6,525 bases of DNA from Nitrospira sp. (GCA_015904045.1 JABMDG010000248.1:1-6525), one strand, 5' to 3'. Positions 1-6,095 are shown, counted from the first letter of the stretch. Notes: generated from the letters alone by a model not told the origin. Numbers and translations: made by a program.

Positions 1-293
1 AACGTATGGTTCATGCCGGCGGCGAGTGCTTCTTTGTTTTGCCCGACGACCAAGTTCAAGCCCCATTCGCGGGCCAGCCGATCACGATACTCGATCATCG
101 CAGGAATCTTGTAGCTGGTGTCCACGTGCAGAAGCGGGAACGGCACATGACCGAAGAACGCTTTCCGGGCCAGCCACAACAGCACGGTCGAATCCTTGCC
201 CATCGACCAGAGCATGGCCAGGTTGTCGAAATGCTTGTACGCTTCCCGGAAAATATAGACGCTTTGATCTTCAAGCTGCCGCAGATGCTTCAT
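1..293 (-). CDS. cysD: Sulfate adenylyltransferase subunit 2 (CysD), N-terminal part, cut by window edge
   Basis: This is the small, catalytic subunit of ATP sulfurylase. With the GTPase subunit CysN it converts sulfate and ATP to adenosine 5'-phosphosulfate (APS) in the cytoplasm. The 97 visible residues resemble the start of E. coli CysD: HLRQLE (residues 3-8), the PP-loop SMGKDS (30-35), LARKAFF (41-47) and PFPLLHVDT (51-59). The start is well fixed, because ATG at 293-291 is preceded by an in-frame TAA 18 nt upstream with no other start codon between them. A purine-rich AAAAGGA precedes it at unusually short spacing. It begins 24 nt after the stop of the upstream TrpD-fold gene, so it is probably the last visible member of the operon. 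cysN would be expected beyond position 1 but cannot be seen. The family identification is secure; only the C-terminal part is missing. Confidence 0.95.
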   Translation of the reverse strand, partial: MKHLRQLEDQSVYIFREAYKHFDNLAMLWSMGKDSTVLLWLARKAFFGHVPFPLLHVDTSYKIPAMIEYRDRLAREWGLNLVVGQNKEALAAGMNHT

Positions 294-317
294 GTCCTTT
301 TCTTTCTGTTATCCGTG

Positions 318-1358
318 TTACGCTGCCACTGGCGTTTGCGCCAACTCCTCCAGCTTGCGCGCCGCCGCGCCGCCTTCCACTGCCGCCCGAGCAACGGGGA
401 AACAGGCTGCAAGCGAATCGCCCTTCCCGACGGCATAGAGCAGCATCGCGGCGTTCATGAGTACCCACTCCTTTGGCCCGCCCTGAACCCGGTTCTGAAG
501 AATACGGCGGAGCAACTCGGCCTCCTTATTCCGCTGATCGGGCGGAAACCCAGCCATCTCTCGTGATGGGACGAACCCGAGTCCAAAGTCTTTAGGTGCC
601 ACTCCCAGCGGCATGATGCGCTCATCGCGCAGTTCCAGGACTCGCGTCACCATGGAGGCGGACAGTTCCGGATCGCCCTCGACGCCTCGAATGATCAGCG
701 CCCTGGCCGTGCCGAGCATGCGCAGCGCCTCGGCTGTTTTCTCAAAATACGGCGGGTGGGACAATCCGACGAGCTGCACCGGTGCCCGGGCCGGATTGAG
801 CAGCCGGGCAATCGGATGAAACACGTTCCTGACGCCGAGTTCTTGGCGCATTTCTAGGAATCGATAGACGGGTGGATGGTAGAGCCCGATGTCCAGATAG
901 GCAAAGCCCCTTCGGTTCACTTCTTCGGCGACCTGCTTGGGATTCGCCTCCACCGGAATGCCCAGGGCTTTCAACACCCCGGCGGCGCCTGGCCGTCCGG
1001 GAATACCGTCGTAGCCGTGCATCAAAACCGCGGCGCCGGCCGCCGATGCGACGATGGCGGCGGCCACGATCGCGTGGAAGGTGTCCTGCTTTCCGGCATA
1101 CGTCGGGACATCCACTAGTGCCAAATCCCGCGACACCGCGAGCGGCGGCACATACTGGCGTGCCGCGGCCGTCAGCGCAGCCAACTCGGTGACCGATTCT
1201 GTCTTGAACCGCATGGCAATCAGAAACGCGCCGACCTGTGTCGGAGTCGCCTCCCCTTCAACCAATGCCTTCATTGCCTGCCGGCACTCATCCCACGTGA
1301 GGTCCTTGGACGCCTTGGGACCTTTGGCAACTTTGGCGAGTATGGCTTCAAATGGCAT
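318..1358 (-). CDS. Anthranilate phosphoribosyltransferase-fold protein (TrpD/TrpD2-like), function unknown
   Basis: The protein has 346 residues and is homologous to glycosyltransferase family 3 (TrpD) over its whole length. The N-terminal helical domain (about 1-70) carries the family pattern GEATPTQVGAFLIAMRFKTE (35-54). The catalytic-type domain follows: VDVPTYAGKQDT (82-93), a Gly/Ala-rich helix, MHGYDG (113-118), RQELGVRNVF (171-180), LLNPARAPVQLVG (186-198), GVEGDPE (225-231) and MNAAMLLYAV (301-310). The hallmarks of true TrpD are changed: the PRPP-binding GTGGD is replaced by the TYAGKQDT region, and KHGNR by MHGYDG. Tryptophan synthesis is therefore unlikely. E. coli YbiB (TrpD2), a nucleic-acid-binding relative, is one alternative model; a different nucleotide or sugar substrate is another. 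The start is ATG at 1358, 1 nt after the cysH stop, with AAGG 6 nt upstream; a longer open frame of 65 residues upstream only overlaps cysH. Its place between cysH and cysD suggests a role linked to sulfate assimilation, which is an inference. Confidence 0.85.
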   Translation of the reverse strand: MPFEAILAKVAKGPKASKDLTWDECRQAMKALVEGEATPTQVGAFLIAMRFKTESVTELAALTAAARQYVPPLAVSRDLALVDVPTYAGKQDTFHAIVAAAIVASAAGAAVLMHGYDGIPGRPGAAGVLKALGIPVEANPKQVAEEVNRRGFAYLDIGLYHPPVYRFLEMRQELGVRNVFHPIARLLNPARAPVQLVGLSHPPYFEKTAEALRMLGTARALIIRGVEGDPELSASMVTRVLELRDERIMPLGVAPKDFGLGFVPSREMAGFPPDQRNKEAELLRRILQNRVQGGPKEWVLMNAAMLLYAVGKGDSLAACFPVARAAVEGGAAARKLEELAQTPVAA

Positions 1359-1359
1359 G

Positions 1360-2100
1360 TCAGGCCTTGTGCAATCCGCATTCGGTTTTCGCGCTGCCCT
1401 GCCAGCGGCCTGAGCGGGGATCTTCGCCCGGCATGACCGGCTTCGTGCAATAGGTGCAGCCGATACTGGGGTAATTCTGGTCGTGCAGTGGGTTGTAGGG
1501 AACTTCGTATAGTTTGATATACGTCCAGACTTCGGTCCAACTCCATTTGGCAAGAGGATTGACCTTCACCAATTGAAACCGCTCATCCCATTCGATCATC
1601 TTGATATGTGCTCTAGTCGGGGCCTGATCTCTTCTCAGGCCAGTGATCCAGGCATCGAATCCCTGCAGCGCACGGGTCAGCGGCTCCACTTTTCTGAGCT
1701 TGCAGCACTGATCCTTCCCTTGGTCAGTTGTCCAAAGGGCGTCCCCATACTGCTGAGCTTGGCGCTCTGGAGTCAGCAATGATTTCATCTGGATCACTTG
1801 CGCCGGCTTCAAGTCATACCGTTCAATGATCCGATCTCGCGTTGCATAGGTGTCGGGAAACAAAAACTCGGTATCGAGATAGAACAGCGGCACGGACGGA
1901 TTGATCCGGTGGATCATATCGACCAACACGACATCTTCCGCGCCGAAGCTACACGCCAGAACAATCTTGGGCGCATAGCGCTCAATCGCGGCGACCAGCA
2001 CGTCCTGCGGCTGCTTTACCTCGAGCGAGTCGCTCAACGATCGTAGCCCGGCAATCAGTTCCGGCCCCCCGTCCACTCCCATCGCTCTCAGGCCTTTCAC
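1360..2100 (-). CDS. cysH: Assimilatory APS reductase (CysH family, Fe-S type)
   Basis: This cytoplasmic enzyme reduces adenylyl sulfate (APS) to sulfite and AMP, using thioredoxin or glutaredoxin as donor. The 246-residue chain shows the PP-loop-type SFGAEDVVL (51-59), LDTEFLFPDTY (75-85), TGLRRDQ (153-159) and the C-terminal ECGLH, whose Cys241 is the catalytic nucleophile of the family. Two cysteine pairs, Cys132-Cys133 (QCCKLRK) and Cys215-x-x-Cys218 (GCTYC), are the [4Fe-4S] ligands typical of APS-using members and absent from E. coli-type PAPS reductases. It should therefore accept APS directly, without an APS kinase step. The GTG start at 2100 overlaps the stop of the sulfite reductase gene by 4 nt (GTGA), which indicates translational coupling. 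An ATG at 2082-2080 (Met7) is an alternative start, preceded by AAAGG at about 10 nt. All catalytic motifs lie well downstream of both. Confidence 0.95.
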   Translation of the reverse strand: MKGLRAMGVDGGPELIAGLRSLSDSLEVKQPQDVLVAAIERYAPKIVLACSFGAEDVVLVDMIHRINPSVPLFYLDTEFLFPDTYATRDRIIERYDLKPAQVIQMKSLLTPERQAQQYGDALWTTDQGKDQCCKLRKVEPLTRALQGFDAWITGLRRDQAPTRAHIKMIEWDERFQLVKVNPLAKWSWTEVWTYIKLYEVPYNPLHDQNYPSIGCTYCTKPVMPGEDPRSGRWQGSAKTECGLHKA

Positions 2101-4583
2101 TCTCCGACTTTTTCGACCAGCACGCGATAGTGCGACGCGTCGGCCTCCAGCGCCTCTTGCACCAAGATCTTGTGCCCGTCGTTCTTCAAACTCATCGGCA
2201 CGTTCTTGATCGGCTCGCCCGCATCCAGCCAGACTTCCAGCTTCTCCCCAGCATCCATCATTTCGAGTTTGAGCTTCGTCTTGACATAGTTCATCGGGCA
2301 GGCCACGCCGCGCAGGTCATACACCGGCGCGGCGGTCGGAGCCGGAGCAGCCGGCTTGGTTCCAACGGGTACCGGTACAGCAGGAGGCTGCTCTTCTTTC
2401 ACGGCTGACAGCTTCAGGTCCTTCCCGATCTGGTCCGTCGCCACCCGGCAAGCATCGACAAATCCCTTCGCGAACAGCATCTTTTCCCGCGCGGATTCCT
2501 CCGTCGTCTCCTTCGGCCCCAGATCGCCCACGATCTTGCTCAGTGCACGGTATTTCGTGGGTACCACGCCCTTCTGCGCAATCCGGCTATCGAATTCGAT
2601 AAACGTTTCTGCATCAGTCGACGGTTCAAGCCCCTCCGTCACCAGCAGGGCTTTCGCCGCCGCCAATACGGCACGGTACGACTTGTTCACCGAGACCGAG
2701 TACTGATGCTTTTCCACCAGCAGTTTGGCCTGATAGAGTTCCTGGTCGGCTTCGAGAATGCCGTTTTCGATCATCTCCAGGGCTCCGCCGGCGCACTCAC
2801 CGGGACCGAGATCTTCGAGGATGAACGGTTCCTCTCCTTCCCAGTCATAATAGAAGCTCGGGTCATCCTCGTACGATGGTACGATCGTATAGGGAATGAG
2901 TTCGTCCTTGAGTGCATGCTTCCCAACACGGTCGATGAAGGCCGGCATGCTTTCTCCGGGCTTTCGATCACGTCGATACACATCGATCAAATGCGTGATG
3001 GCCGCCGACACGGCTTTGGCCGGCAGTTTCACCGTCATCTGCCCGATCTTGGCGGCGCCGTGCACCTTCCCCCCCAGATGCAGTTCATACATCGGCAGCG
3101 TGTGTTCCCCGATCCGCTTCCCCACTCCATGCAGTCCGATCGTGGAGATATGGTGCTGTGCGCAGGAGTTGTGACACCCGCTGATCTTCACATCGACACC
3201 CGCCAGATCCGCCGGCACCCGTCCGGCGGGGAACACTTCCGCCAGGGCGCGCGCCAAGCCTTTGGAGGATGTAATGCCCAGGCCACAGGTATCGGTGCCT
3301 GGGCACGCAATGATGTCCTCCACCAGCTCGGCACCGGGATCGGCCAATCCTTGCGCGGCGAGATCGCCGTAGAGAGCCTCGACCTGCTGTTCGGGAATCC
3401 ACCGAATGACGATATTTTGATTGATGGTCGTCCGGAGGTTGCCGTTGGAATAGCGTTCCGCCAGATCGGCCACCACGAGCATCTGCTCCGCGGTGATATC
3501 GCCCATAAAGAGCTTGATCGCGGCCGTGACATAGCCGTCTTGCTTTTGCGTAATCACATTGGTGCGTTTCCACATCTCGAACGGCGTCTCTTGACCACTC
3601 TGAACTCCATGGCCGTTCCCGATCCCGTTGCCATGTGCTGCGCCGGTGCGGAGCGGCATGATCAGCGCCGGTGGCTCATCCTGGTGCTGGAGGAGCCGGA
3701 TCGGCTCATGCTGGGGAACCGCATGCCCCATGGACACATACGCCGTCTCCCAGCGCCGTTTGAATTCCTCAAAGCCCAGCTTGTCGATCACGAATTTCAT
3801 GCGGGCCTTGTTGCGGTTCTTGCGGTTGCCCAAGGTATCGAACACCTTGATGACGGCCTCGATACTCGGAATCAGCTCATCCATCGGCGTGAAGTCCCGC
3901 AGCAACTGCGCCACGCGAGGGGCGGAACCCAACCCACCGCCGGCCACCATGCGAAAGCCAATGACCCCGTCCGCCCGTTTAACGGCCAGCAGCCCGATAT
4001 CGTGGATGGGAGTCAGCGCACAATCGTGCGCGCACCCCGACAAGGCGATTTTGAACTTTCGGGGCAGACTCTGATTAAGGGGATTACGCAACAGATGGTA
4101 CGCAACCGTCTTCGCATAGGGGGTGACATCGAACACTTCCCCACGGCAGACACCGGCTAAATGGCACGCCGTCACATTGCGCACCGTGTTGGCACAGGCC
4201 TCCCTGGTCGTCAATCCGACTTCGGCGAGCCCCCGCATGATCGTCGGCACATCCTTGAGCTCGACGAAATGCATTTGGATATCTTGCCGGGTCGTCACAT
4301 GGCCCACGCCGGTCGCATACCGGTCGGCCAGTTCCGCCACCCGGCGGAGCTGATTGGCAGAAAGGCCCCCGAACGGAATTTTGATCCGCACCATTTGCAC
4401 GCCGGCCTGCCGCTGCCCATAAATCCCATACTGCAAGCGGAACGGCTTGAAGAGGTCCAACGACACATCGCCGGAGAGCAACCGCAGAGCCTCGGCCTCG
4501 AACGTGTCGATTTCTTCGGCAATTGCCGAAGGGATTGGGTGGGTCTCGATCGCTGGGACCGCGAGAGGTTGCGTCGGGCTCAT
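2097..4583 (-). CDS. sir: Siroheme sulfite reductase (nitrite/sulfite reductase family) fused to HEPN-like and TusA domains
   Basis: This is the predicted ferredoxin-dependent six-electron reductase of sulfite to sulfide. The 828 residues form two pseudo-symmetric halves (about 40-285 and 335-560). Residues matching the sulfite-binding set of E. coli CysI are present: Arg99 (TTRQ), Arg135 (VRNV), Lys176 and Lys178 (LPRKFK). The usual C-x5-C/C-x3-C ligands are in the C-terminal half (Cys427, 433, 470, 474). A second complete set is in the N-terminal half (Cys140, 146, 184, 188), where plant and E. coli enzymes lack it. A Gly/Asn/His linker (about 313-331) joins the halves. After about residue 565 comes a GECAGG motif (Cys597), a helical region resembling a HEPN domain (about 612-722), a Pro/Ala linker (732-753) and a TusA-type domain (754-828) with GVACPMN (Cys762). 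Nitrite reduction is possible by family, but the operon argues for sulfite. The ATG start at 4583 has AAGGAG about 8 nt upstream. Confidence 0.92.
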   Translation of the reverse strand: MSPTQPLAVPAIETHPIPSAIAEEIDTFEAEALRLLSGDVSLDLFKPFRLQYGIYGQRQAGVQMVRIKIPFGGLSANQLRRVAELADRYATGVGHVTTRQDIQMHFVELKDVPTIMRGLAEVGLTTREACANTVRNVTACHLAGVCRGEVFDVTPYAKTVAYHLLRNPLNQSLPRKFKIALSGCAHDCALTPIHDIGLLAVKRADGVIGFRMVAGGGLGSAPRVAQLLRDFTPMDELIPSIEAVIKVFDTLGNRKNRNKARMKFVIDKLGFEEFKRRWETAYVSMGHAVPQHEPIRLLQHQDEPPALIMPLRTGAAHGNGIGNGHGVQSGQETPFEMWKRTNVITQKQDGYVTAAIKLFMGDITAEQMLVVADLAERYSNGNLRTTINQNIVIRWIPEQQVEALYGDLAAQGLADPGAELVEDIIACPGTDTCGLGITSSKGLARALAEVFPAGRVPADLAGVDVKISGCHNSCAQHHISTIGLHGVGKRIGEHTLPMYELHLGGKVHGAAKIGQMTVKLPAKAVSAAITHLIDVYRRDRKPGESMPAFIDRVGKHALKDELIPYTIVPSYEDDPSFYYDWEGEEPFILEDLGPGECAGGALEMIENGILEADQELYQAKLLVEKHQYSVSVNKSYRAVLAAAKALLVTEGLEPSTDAETFIEFDSRIAQKGVVPTKYRALSKIVGDLGPKETTEESAREKMLFAKGFVDACRVATDQIGKDLKLSAVKEEQPPAVPVPVGTKPAAPAPTAAPVYDLRGVACPMNYVKTKLKLEMMDAGEKLEVWLDAGEPIKNVPMSLKNDGHKILVQEALEADASHYRVLVEKVGE

Positions 4584-4643
4584 AAGGACATCTCCTTCAC
4601 CCTCCGCCGCGACGGGCCGAAGGGCACATGATTCAAGACCGGT

Positions 4644-5093
4644 TCAAATGTGATACATCGGGTTACGCCGCTCTTCGATTGCCCGTTGACGGCCGGCCAA
4701 TTCGTCGATCGTGACGCGGTTGAGCACCTCGTGCTCAGCCTGAGCCACTTGCTTCCAGACCTGCCCCAGCAACAATTCTTGCTTGGGCAGATGCCGGCCG
4801 AACGGTTGATCTCTCTGGAACACACGGTGAAAGACCGGCCCATCCAGTACTTCCAGGATGTCCGCCACCGAAAGGGCCGATGGCTCCTTACGCAACATAT
4901 ATCCGCCTTGTGCACCCCGAAGACTCTCTACAAGCCCAGCCTTTTTCATTGAATGGAGGACTTGCTCCAGAAACCGAATGGGAATCGCTTGTCGCCTGGC
5001 GATGGCGCGAGCCTGAACCGGAGCTTCTTTCCCGTTCATGGCGAGATCGATAGCCGCCATAATTCCATAGGTTGCACGCTGAGACACTTTCAT
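4644..5093 (-). CDS. Rrf2-family transcriptional repressor, probable sulfur/cysteine regulator
   Basis: This 149-residue DNA-binding regulator has the characteristic Rrf2 opening (MKVSQRATYGIMA), a winged helix-turn-helix with recognition region about 27-50 (ARAIARRQAIPIRFLEQVL), and the wing motif SLRGAQGGYML (57-67). The protein has no cysteine at all, so it cannot bind an Fe-S cluster through the three-Cys loop used by IscR. That makes it more like CymR, the B. subtilis cysteine-metabolism repressor, whose signal is relayed by protein contact with CysK. It is the first gene of the leftward sulfate-assimilation operon, 60 nt ahead of the sulfite reductase, and a palindrome sits directly in front of its start codon. 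It is therefore expected to repress itself and the operon when reduced sulfur is plentiful. The ATG start is supported by alignment of the N-terminus to the family, although the Shine-Dalgarno is weak. The family is secure; the effector is inferred from context. Confidence 0.93.
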   Translation of the reverse strand: MKVSQRATYGIMAAIDLAMNGKEAPVQARAIARRQAIPIRFLEQVLHSMKKAGLVESLRGAQGGYMLRKEPSALSVADILEVLDGPVFHRVFQRDQPFGRHLPKQELLLGQVWKQVAQAEHEVLNRVTIDELAGRQRAIEERRNPMYHI

Positions 5094-5099
5094 TCTTGA

Positions 5100-5117
5100 T
5101 TATTCCGGTAGGAATTA
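5100..5117. promoter_or_regulatory. Palindromic operator, likely Rrf2 self-binding site
   Basis: ATTCC (5102-5106) and GGAAT (5111-5115) form a perfect inverted repeat around GGTA; one more base pair matches further out (5100/5117). The site covers the predicted transcription start of the leftward operon and lies 9-22 nt before the Rrf2 start codon, where a bound repressor would block initiation. Rrf2-family proteins related to CymR are known to bind AT-rich dyads with TTCC/GGAA cores. Assignment to the adjacent Rrf2 protein is an inference. Confidence 0.6.
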
Positions 5118-5122
5118 CGATT

Positions 5123-5152
5123 TATATACATCTTTCTAAACCTGACTGTCAA
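5123..5152 (-). promoter_or_regulatory. Sigma-70-type promoter of the rrf2/sulfate-assimilation operon
   Basis: Read on the minus strand, a perfect -35 hexamer TTGACA (5152-5147) is followed after 18 nt by TATATA (5128-5123) within the AT-rich TGTATATAAA. This predicts a start of transcription near 5116, leaving a leader of about 20 nt before the Rrf2 start codon. It is the only good promoter match seen for the five-gene leftward operon. Confidence 0.7.
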
Positions 5153-5404
5153 GCCGAAGGTATCGCAGGGGCTACGGAGTGAGCTCATGTGAGCAAGTCG
5201 ACAATCCTCTCCCATAATAAGATCGACTTTCCCAATCACGCTCGGCTTTCTTCCATAGCACTCCATCTCATTGAAATTTTAGAATTCGACAAAGCCGGAA
5301 GTGATTCCCTTCCGCAACTAGTTATTCTGTATCGCTTCTTTGCTAGCGAAACGACGGAAATCCTTGCAGGGAGCACATCGGCAGCTTTTTTCGATAAAAT
5401 TCCA

Positions 5405-5433
5405 TTGACATCATGGGCGCCCTGGGCAATAAT
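5405..5433 (+). promoter_or_regulatory. Sigma-70-type promoter for the Fis-like/HU unit
   Basis: A perfect -35 TTGACA (5405-5410) and a near-consensus -10 AATAAT (5428-5433) are separated by exactly 17 nt. Transcription would begin near 5440, about 25 nt before the ATG at 5465. This supports the shorter 197-residue reading of the downstream gene. Confidence 0.7.
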
Positions 5434-5464
5434 CCCGCCCTCTTCTTCTTCGCGTGGTGCCTTC

Positions 5465-6058
5465 ATGCCGGTGCCTTCATCCGTATTTTCTGTTCTGCTG
5501 CTGACAGCTGATGCGGGAGTACAGGCGCAGATCAAACAAGCCTTTCGGGACGCCTCCATCACCGTGGTGCGAGATGCGGCGGCGCTCCGCAGAGAGATGA
5601 CCAAGCATCAATTCGATGCCGTGGTCGTCGAGTCTCGTGGGGCAACCGATGAGGCGCTGGCCCTGCGGGAATATATCGACCCGTCACAAACATTGGTGAT
5701 GACGGGCTCCCGTGCGGTGTTGAAGAGAACGGCCAAGACGTTCCAATCCTTGGACTACCAGAACGGGCACGGGCTTCATCAGGGCAAAACACGTGACCAT
5801 TCTCTTGAAAGTTATCTGGAACTCAAGATGGGCGAGTTCGTGAAGGGCATGCGGAACGGAGCAGCTAAGAATCTGCATCCCATGCTCATTTCCGCCGTGG
5901 AACGCCCTCTGATCACCTCGGCCCTTCGCGAGACACGCGGGAATCAGATTCAGGCGGCGGAGCTGTTGGGATTAAACCGGAACACCTTGCGAAAGAAGAT
6001 CGCCGAACTGCATATTCCGTTGAAGCAACTTCGGGCAAAATCCGATCGTGCGGTGTAA
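5465..6058 (+). CDS. Fis-type DNA-binding protein with degenerate receiver-like N-terminus
   Basis: This predicted transcription factor or nucleoid-associated protein has 197 residues. The N-terminal part (about 6-95) follows the alternating strand/helix pattern of a response-regulator receiver: FSVLLLTAD, an amphipathic helix, FDAVVVES and TLVMTGS. The position of the phospho-acceptor Asp appears to hold Glu56, and the acidic pair after strand 1 is reduced to a single Asp16, so it is probably not phosphorylated. A linker follows, then a Fis/NtrC-type helix-turn-helix (about 137-185) with AVERPLI, RETRGNQIQAAELLG and LNRNTLRKKI, close to E. coli Fis and to the C-termini of NtrC-like activators. 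There is no AAA+ sigma-54 activator domain. The ATG at 5465 was chosen because a strong promoter lies just upstream; a GTG at 5189 would add 92 residues without a recognisable domain. No good Shine-Dalgarno precedes the ATG. It lies 72 nt before the HU gene, probably in one transcript. Confidence 0.82.
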   Translation: MPVPSSVFSVLLLTADAGVQAQIKQAFRDASITVVRDAAALRREMTKHQFDAVVVESRGATDEALALREYIDPSQTLVMTGSRAVLKRTAKTFQSLDYQNGHGLHQGKTRDHSLESYLELKMGEFVKGMRNGAAKNLHPMLISAVERPLITSALRETRGNQIQAAELLGLNRNTLRKKIAELHIPLKQLRAKSDRAV

Positions 6059-6095
6059 GCCAGTGGCGTGCGTAGCGTCTGATCAACCAGGAGTG

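Larger units (their letters stand above)
1..5093 (-). other. Leftward sulfate-assimilation operon (rrf2, sir, cysH, trpD-like, cysD)
   Basis: Five minus-strand genes lie in one run with gaps of 60 nt, -4 nt, 1 nt and 24 nt. I see no terminator or good promoter inside the run, and the only strong promoter is in front of the Rrf2 gene. CysD, CysH and the siroheme reductase together cover sulfate to sulfide once CysN is supplied. Co-transcription is an inference from spacing and function. The operon continues past the left edge. Confidence 0.8.
5094..5464. other. Divergent intergenic region between the sulfur operon and the Fis-like gene
   Basis: This 371-nt stretch holds the leftward promoter and its operator at the left end and a rightward promoter at 5405-5433. 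Between them (about 5170-5400) the sequence is visibly richer in A and T than the flanking genes, and I recognise no conserved protein in any frame. Small repeats occur there: a direct repeat GTGAGC (5179-5184 and 5189-5194), an overlapping palindrome TGAGCTCA (5180-5187), and a 7-bp inverted repeat AAGTCGA/TCGACTT (5195-5201 and 5223-5229). A rightward open frame starting with GTG at 5189 runs through it into the Fis-like gene, but it lacks recognisable domains and contains the promoter, so it is treated as non-coding. Confidence 0.6.

Noticed and set aside
6..566. Rightward open frame of 186 codons at the left end
   Set aside because: It is antisense to cysD and the TrpD-fold gene, both of which match known families; no domain is seen in this frame.
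1359..1553. 65-residue N-terminal extension of the TrpD-fold protein
   Set aside because: The extension lies entirely over the cysH 3' end in another frame, has no family similarity, and the ATG at 1358 has a well-placed AAGG and fits the TrpD N-terminus.
2706..4160. Long rightward open frame of 484 codons opposite the sulfite reductase gene
   Set aside because: It is antisense to a clearly conserved gene, has no recognisable domain, and arises from codon bias of the GC-rich gene on the other strand.
2097..4583. Assignment as dedicated nitrite reductase (NirA)
   Set aside because: The reductase family includes both activities, but the neighbours (CysD, CysH, Rrf2 regulator) and the fused TusA domain favour sulfite; nitrite activity cannot be excluded.
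4584..4643. Possible attenuator or second operator between the Rrf2 and sulfite reductase genes
   Set aside because: Only weak GC-rich pairing is visible, with no T-run and no copy of the ATTCC/GGAAT dyad; it looks like an ordinary short spacer carrying the Shine-Dalgarno.
5189..5464. 92-residue N-terminal extension of the Fis-like protein from GTG 5189
   Set aside because: It has no recognisable domain, lies in AT-richer DNA, and contains the strong promoter for the gene.
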